Source of the DNA: CALBPI01 sp038521865
Lineage (GTDB): Bacteria > Pseudomonadota > Gammaproteobacteria > Steroidobacterales > Woeseiaceae
Direction of reading: 5' to 3'
DNA: 64,000 nucleotides
Assembly: GCA_038521865.1 (NCBI GenBank)
Contig: JBCBKO010000001.1
Coordinates: 496,001 to 560,000, forward strand
In this document: one piece after another, positions 60,873-64,000 of the stretch
How positions within the stretch are numbered: the first letter of the stretch is position 1
Layout of the letters: the number at the start of each line of letters is the position of its first letter
Translations under genes and position numbers: made by a program
Notes under the pieces: generated by a model
The model's input: only the letters and a program-made list of their open reading frames with translations
What the model was told of the DNA's origin: nothing
Database searches by the model: none

Positions 60873-62909
60873 ATGAAAACGTTTGGGCACTGGCGTAGCG
60901 AGCGCGATGCCGACAACCGACTCTGGCTCACCATCGACAAGGCGGACAGCGGCGCCAATGTGTTAAGCGGGCCCGTATTGCAGGAATTGGATGCGCTGCT
61001 GGATGAGGCGTACACCAACCCACCCAAAGCATTGATGATCAGCTCGGCAAAAAAGAGTGGGTTCATCATGGGCGCCGACATTAATGAGTTTACGGTGCTG
61101 GAGAACGAGCAGCAGGCGTACGAGCTCGTGCGTTTAGGTCAACAAGTCCTCGATCGACTTGAAAATGCCGTCTTCCCGACCGTTGCGATCGTCGATGGTT
61201 ACGCACTAGGCGGTGGGCTCGAACTCGCCATGGCCTGCCACTACCGCATCGCCGCGGACGGCGACAAGAAAGTGATAGGTCTTCCTGAGGTGAAACTGGG
61301 TATCCACCCCGGATTTGGTGGAACCGTGCGTGCTGTGCAACTCGCGGGTGTGACCGAGGCGATGCCTCTGATGTTGACCGGAAAGTCGCTGACGCCGGCA
61401 AAAGCGCAGCGCATCGGTCTGGTCGATCGCGTGGTGGCTCGAGACAAAATGCGCGACGCCGCAATTTCGATTGCCAACGATCAGCCCTCACAGCGTCAAG
61501 CACCCTTCATGCAACGTTTGCTCAATTTCGCGCCGATTCGCGGGTTTATTGCGGGCAAAATCGAAGACGAGACGCGCGCAAAAGCCCGCCCTGACCATTA
61601 CCCAGCGCCCTTCGCCATTATCGACCTCTGGCGCCAGCACGGCGCAAACGTTCGCCGGGGCTACGAAGCGGAGGCTCGCTCCATCGCCCGACTCATGGTG
61701 GGACAAACTGCTCAAAACCTGGTTCGCGTGTTTTTCCTGCAAAACGCATTGAAGGCACAGGGCAGTAAGCCAGAGCGACGTGTGTCCCGGGTACACGTGA
61801 TTGGCGCCGGTGTGATGGGTGGCGACATTGCGGCTTGGTGCGCCTTGCAAGGCATGCATGTCTCGCTGCAAGACCGCGAGGAGCAATACGTGACGCCAGC
61901 GATGGAACGTGCACAAACACTCTTTGAGAAACGCGTGCGAGATCCGCAAAAGCGCAAAGAAGTCTCCGCGAGACTGGTAGCAGATGTTGAGGCTGCTCAC
62001 GTTAGCGAAGCGGATCTTGTGATCGAAGCGATTTTCGAAAATCTGGAGGCAAAGCTGGCGCTCTATGACCAGATCATACCCAAGATGAAAGCCGGCGCCC
62101 TCCTCGCAACCAATACAAGCAGCATTCCGTTAGAAACACTTCGCGAGCGCTTGCCGGAACCGCAGCGGTTTATTGGCATCCACTTTTTCAATCCGGTTGC
62201 GATGATGCCACTAGTAGAGGTCATCAAGAGCTCGGATACCGCCCAAGGTGCGATCGATATCGGAACTGACTTCGTCAAGCGGATTGGAAAATCGCCCTTG
62301 GTCTGCAGCAGTGCGCCTGGCTTTGTCGTGAATCGAATTTTGGCACCCTATATGGGGGAAGCATTCCGCCTCGCAGAATCTGGCGTGGCACTACCCGCGA
62401 TTGACGATGCTGCGGTTGCGTTTGGCATGCCGATGGGCCCTGTTGAACTTGCGGATTCGGTCGGCCTGGATGTCGGTCTGAGCGTTGCCCGCATACTCGG
62501 CGGAGACGAAGCAGATAGTAGCGAACTCGCGACTATGGTCGAGGCCGGCAATTTGGGTCGCAAGACCGGCAAAGGATTCTACGAGTGGGTCGACGGGAAA
62601 CCTGTTAAATCAAAAAGTGGCTCGGCTGCGCCATCGGACATCGACGATCGCTTGATCCTTTCGATGGTCAACGAAGCTGTGAACTGCCGCGCTGAAGGTG
62701 TGGTCGAAGATGATGATTTGCTCGACGCAGGTGTCATTTTTGGAACTGGTTTCGCGCCTTTCCGTGGCGGACCGTTGCATTATTGTCGCGAAAGAGGCGT
62801 CAAGGAGGTAAGACAAGCGCTGAATGCACTGGCTGACACCCACGGAGATCGTTTCAGACCGAACCAGCAGGCTTGGGATGCCTTTGAGGAACGAGCCAAC
62901 GCGCGTTGA
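60873..62909 (+). CDS. Bifunctional enoyl-CoA hydratase/3-hydroxyacyl-CoA dehydrogenase
   Basis: 678 residues. Residues 1-200 are a crotonase domain with the oxyanion block 'GGGLELAMACHYRIA' and catalytic Glu in 'GLPEVKLGIHPGFGG'. Residues 305-490 are the NAD-binding dehydrogenase domain ('VIGAGVMGGDIAAW'), and residues 490-675 the C-terminal helices ('HFFNPVAMMPLVEV' with the catalytic His; 'GFVVNRILAPY'). FadB/FadJ plan; length slightly under 700. Runs two steps of fatty acid beta-oxidation. The thiolase partner is not in the window. Starts 15 bases after the EEP gene. Confidence 0.94.
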   Translation: MKTFGHWRSERDADNRLWLTIDKADSGANVLSGPVLQELDALLDEAYTNPPKALMISSAKKSGFIMGADINEFTVLENEQQAYELVRLGQQVLDRLENAVFPTVAIVDGYALGGGLELAMACHYRIAADGDKKVIGLPEVKLGIHPGFGGTVRAVQLAGVTEAMPLMLTGKSLTPAKAQRIGLVDRVVARDKMRDAAISIANDQPSQRQAPFMQRLLNFAPIRGFIAGKIEDETRAKARPDHYPAPFAIIDLWRQHGANVRRGYEAEARSIARLMVGQTAQNLVRVFFLQNALKAQGSKPERRVSRVHVIGAGVMGGDIAAWCALQGMHVSLQDREEQYVTPAMERAQTLFEKRVRDPQKRKEVSARLVADVEAAHVSEADLVIEAIFENLEAKLALYDQIIPKMKAGALLATNTSSIPLETLRERLPEPQRFIGIHFFNPVAMMPLVEVIKSSDTAQGAIDIGTDFVKRIGKSPLVCSSAPGFVVNRILAPYMGEAFRLAESGVALPAIDDAAVAFGMPMGPVELADSVGLDVGLSVARILGGDEADSSELATMVEAGNLGRKTGKGFYEWVDGKPVKSKSGSAAPSDIDDRLILSMVNEAVNCRAEGVVEDDDLLDAGVIFGTGFAPFRGGPLHYCRERGVKEVRQALNALADTHGDRFRPNQQAWDAFEERANAR

Positions 62910-62967
62910 TGTGCAAGCTGCGCGCGCCTCAGGGTGTTAGACTGCGCGCGCACGTTGAAGCTTTCAG

Positions 62968-64000
62968 ATGACCGAAAACACACTAAAAATCGACGATCTT
63001 CGGAGATTCTCTCCGCTGGACGGTCTTAAAGCCGAGAATCTGACTGCGCTCGCCAAGAAGACGCTGGTGCGAACGCTCGAGCCGTCTCAGCTGCTGTTCA
63101 GCGAAGGCGATACCGAGAAAAAGACCTACTACATCGTTAGTGGCACCGTTGAGCTTATCGAGCAAGGTAGTGTTGTTGAGATTCTGGATGGAGGGTCGCC
63201 TCGGACCAGAAACCCCCTGGCGCCGCTATTGCCGCGGCGCTACAGCGCTCGCGCGAAAGACCGGGTCTCGTACCTGCAAATCGATAGCGATTTACTCGAT
63301 GTCATGTTGACCTGGGATCAAACCGGCACCTACGAGGTCGGCGAGTTCCAGGAGGAGATCGAGACAGGCGATGATTGGATGACCAAATTGCTGCGGAGCA
63401 AGGCGTTTCACAAGATTCCGCCCGCAAACATCCAGGCGATCTTCATGCGGATGCAACAAGTCAACTTCAGAGCCGGTGACCAGATCATCAAGCAGGGCAC
63501 CGACGGCGATTTCTTTTATGTGCTGACCCGCGGCACTGCGGTGGTGACACGTGAGACGCCCTTGAATCGCGAAGGAATTCGACTGGCAGAGCTTCATGTC
63601 GGCGACACGTTCGGCGAAGAGGCGCTGATCGCCGACTCCAAACGCAACGCCACCGTCACTATGGCGACCGACGGGTCGGTCATGCGACTCAATAAAGACG
63701 ACTTTCGCACGCTGCTCAACGAGCCCATGCTCGAGTGGGTCGATATGGCCGAGGCGCAGCAGATCGTTGATCGAGGTGGGGTCTGGTTGGACGTCCGACT
63801 CCCGAGCGAATTTCAAAACTTCAGCAAACCCGGAGCGGTCAACATGCCGCTTTATTTCATTCGCTTGAAGCTGAGCACTCTGGACCCCGCAACCCCTTAC
63901 GTCGTGTGCTGCGATACGGGCCGTCGCAGCTCCGCCGGTGCTTACATCATGAACGAGCGCGGATTTAAGACTTTTGTTTTGAAGGGCGGATTAGCACAGG
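62968..64000 (+). CDS. Two cyclic-nucleotide-binding domains plus rhodanese (C-terminus cut by right edge)
   Basis: ATG at 62968; about 344 residues visible and the gene continues past the window. Residues 10-130 and 145-260 each form a cyclic-nucleotide-binding-like beta roll ('FSEGDTEKKTYYIVSGTVEL', then 'GDFFYVLTRGTAVV' and 'GDTFGEEALI'; the second has the better phosphate-binding cassette). Residues 268-344 are a rhodanese with the active loop 'CDTGRRSS' around its catalytic Cys. This links a nucleotide signal to sulphur transfer or redox. No DNA-binding domain is visible so far. Confidence 0.85.
   Translation, partial: MTENTLKIDDLRRFSPLDGLKAENLTALAKKTLVRTLEPSQLLFSEGDTEKKTYYIVSGTVELIEQGSVVEILDGGSPRTRNPLAPLLPRRYSARAKDRVSYLQIDSDLLDVMLTWDQTGTYEVGEFQEEIETGDDWMTKLLRSKAFHKIPPANIQAIFMRMQQVNFRAGDQIIKQGTDGDFFYVLTRGTAVVTRETPLNREGIRLAELHVGDTFGEEALIADSKRNATVTMATDGSVMRLNKDDFRTLLNEPMLEWVDMAEAQQIVDRGGVWLDVRLPSEFQNFSKPGAVNMPLYFIRLKLSTLDPATPYVVCCDTGRRSSAGAYIMNERGFKTFVLKGGLAQ

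Noticed and set aside
1..64000. CRISPR arrays, rRNA and tRNA genes
   Set aside because: No regularly spaced direct repeats with unique spacers, and no rRNA segments or cloverleaf-like sequence were found by reading both strands; short repeats at 24884 and 36268 are too few and unevenly spaced for CRISPR.

Overview
The window looks like part of a chromosome from an environmental, probably marine, Gammaproteobacterium. The pointers are a stand-alone PlsB with a HAD-PlsC fusion, an outer-membrane phospholipase A, an NhaR-like LysR regulator, a Cus-type copper exporter, bactofilins, a DcaP-like porin and moderate GC. Order and genus cannot be fixed from the sequence alone. Genes are tightly packed, often with ATGA start/stop overlaps or convergent ends only a few bases apart. 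No rRNA, tRNA or CRISPR array was seen.

Layout. 1-3.9 kb: a cut-off serine hydrolase, a small lipoprotein and the membrane pyrophosphatase hppA. 4.2-15.4 kb: an HXXEE membrane protein, a DcaP-like porin with a secreted partner, cassette A (a secreted AhpD-like/thrombospondin-type-3 protein, a LysR regulator and a DAPG-hydrolase-like protein), an SDR, and small envelope proteins. 15.6-17.4 kb: a GAF-EAL signalling protein. 17.7-23.6 kb: cassette B, with PldA, DoxX, a second AhpD-like/TSP3 protein, an NTF2-like protein, a second LysR regulator and a second HXXEE protein. Cassettes A and B are clearly paralogous.

23.7-36.4 kb is an accessory island. It holds an IS3-family element, a copper locus (csoR divergent from a Cys/His-rich protein plus cusCBA, with a CsoR-type operator inside the promoter spacer), a two-gene Xre-ImmA/IrrE unit with a nested palindromic operator, gene remnants cut by a complete IS407-like element (34447-35663), an AT-rich scar, an orphan DUF2384 antitoxin, and two sets of iterated repeats that look like IS termini without their transposase genes. 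The Xre-ImmA/IrrE unit and its broken followers are the best candidate here for a little-described system.

36.5-64 kb looks like ordinary backbone: two bactofilins, pnuC-nadR (NAD salvage, with a perfect CRP-like site upstream), a TolB/FlgO-TPR protein, a diguanylate cyclase, a lipoprotein methyltransferase, an aldehyde dehydrogenase, an NhaR-like regulator with a DUF1295 membrane protein, modABC, a fatty acid hydroxylase, a DUF1800/DUF1501/ECF sigma operon, a phospholipid operon (GDPD, HAD-PlsC, PlsB), a TIR protein divergent from an EEP-fold hydrolase, a bifunctional beta-oxidation protein and a cut-off cyclic-nucleotide-binding/rhodanese protein.
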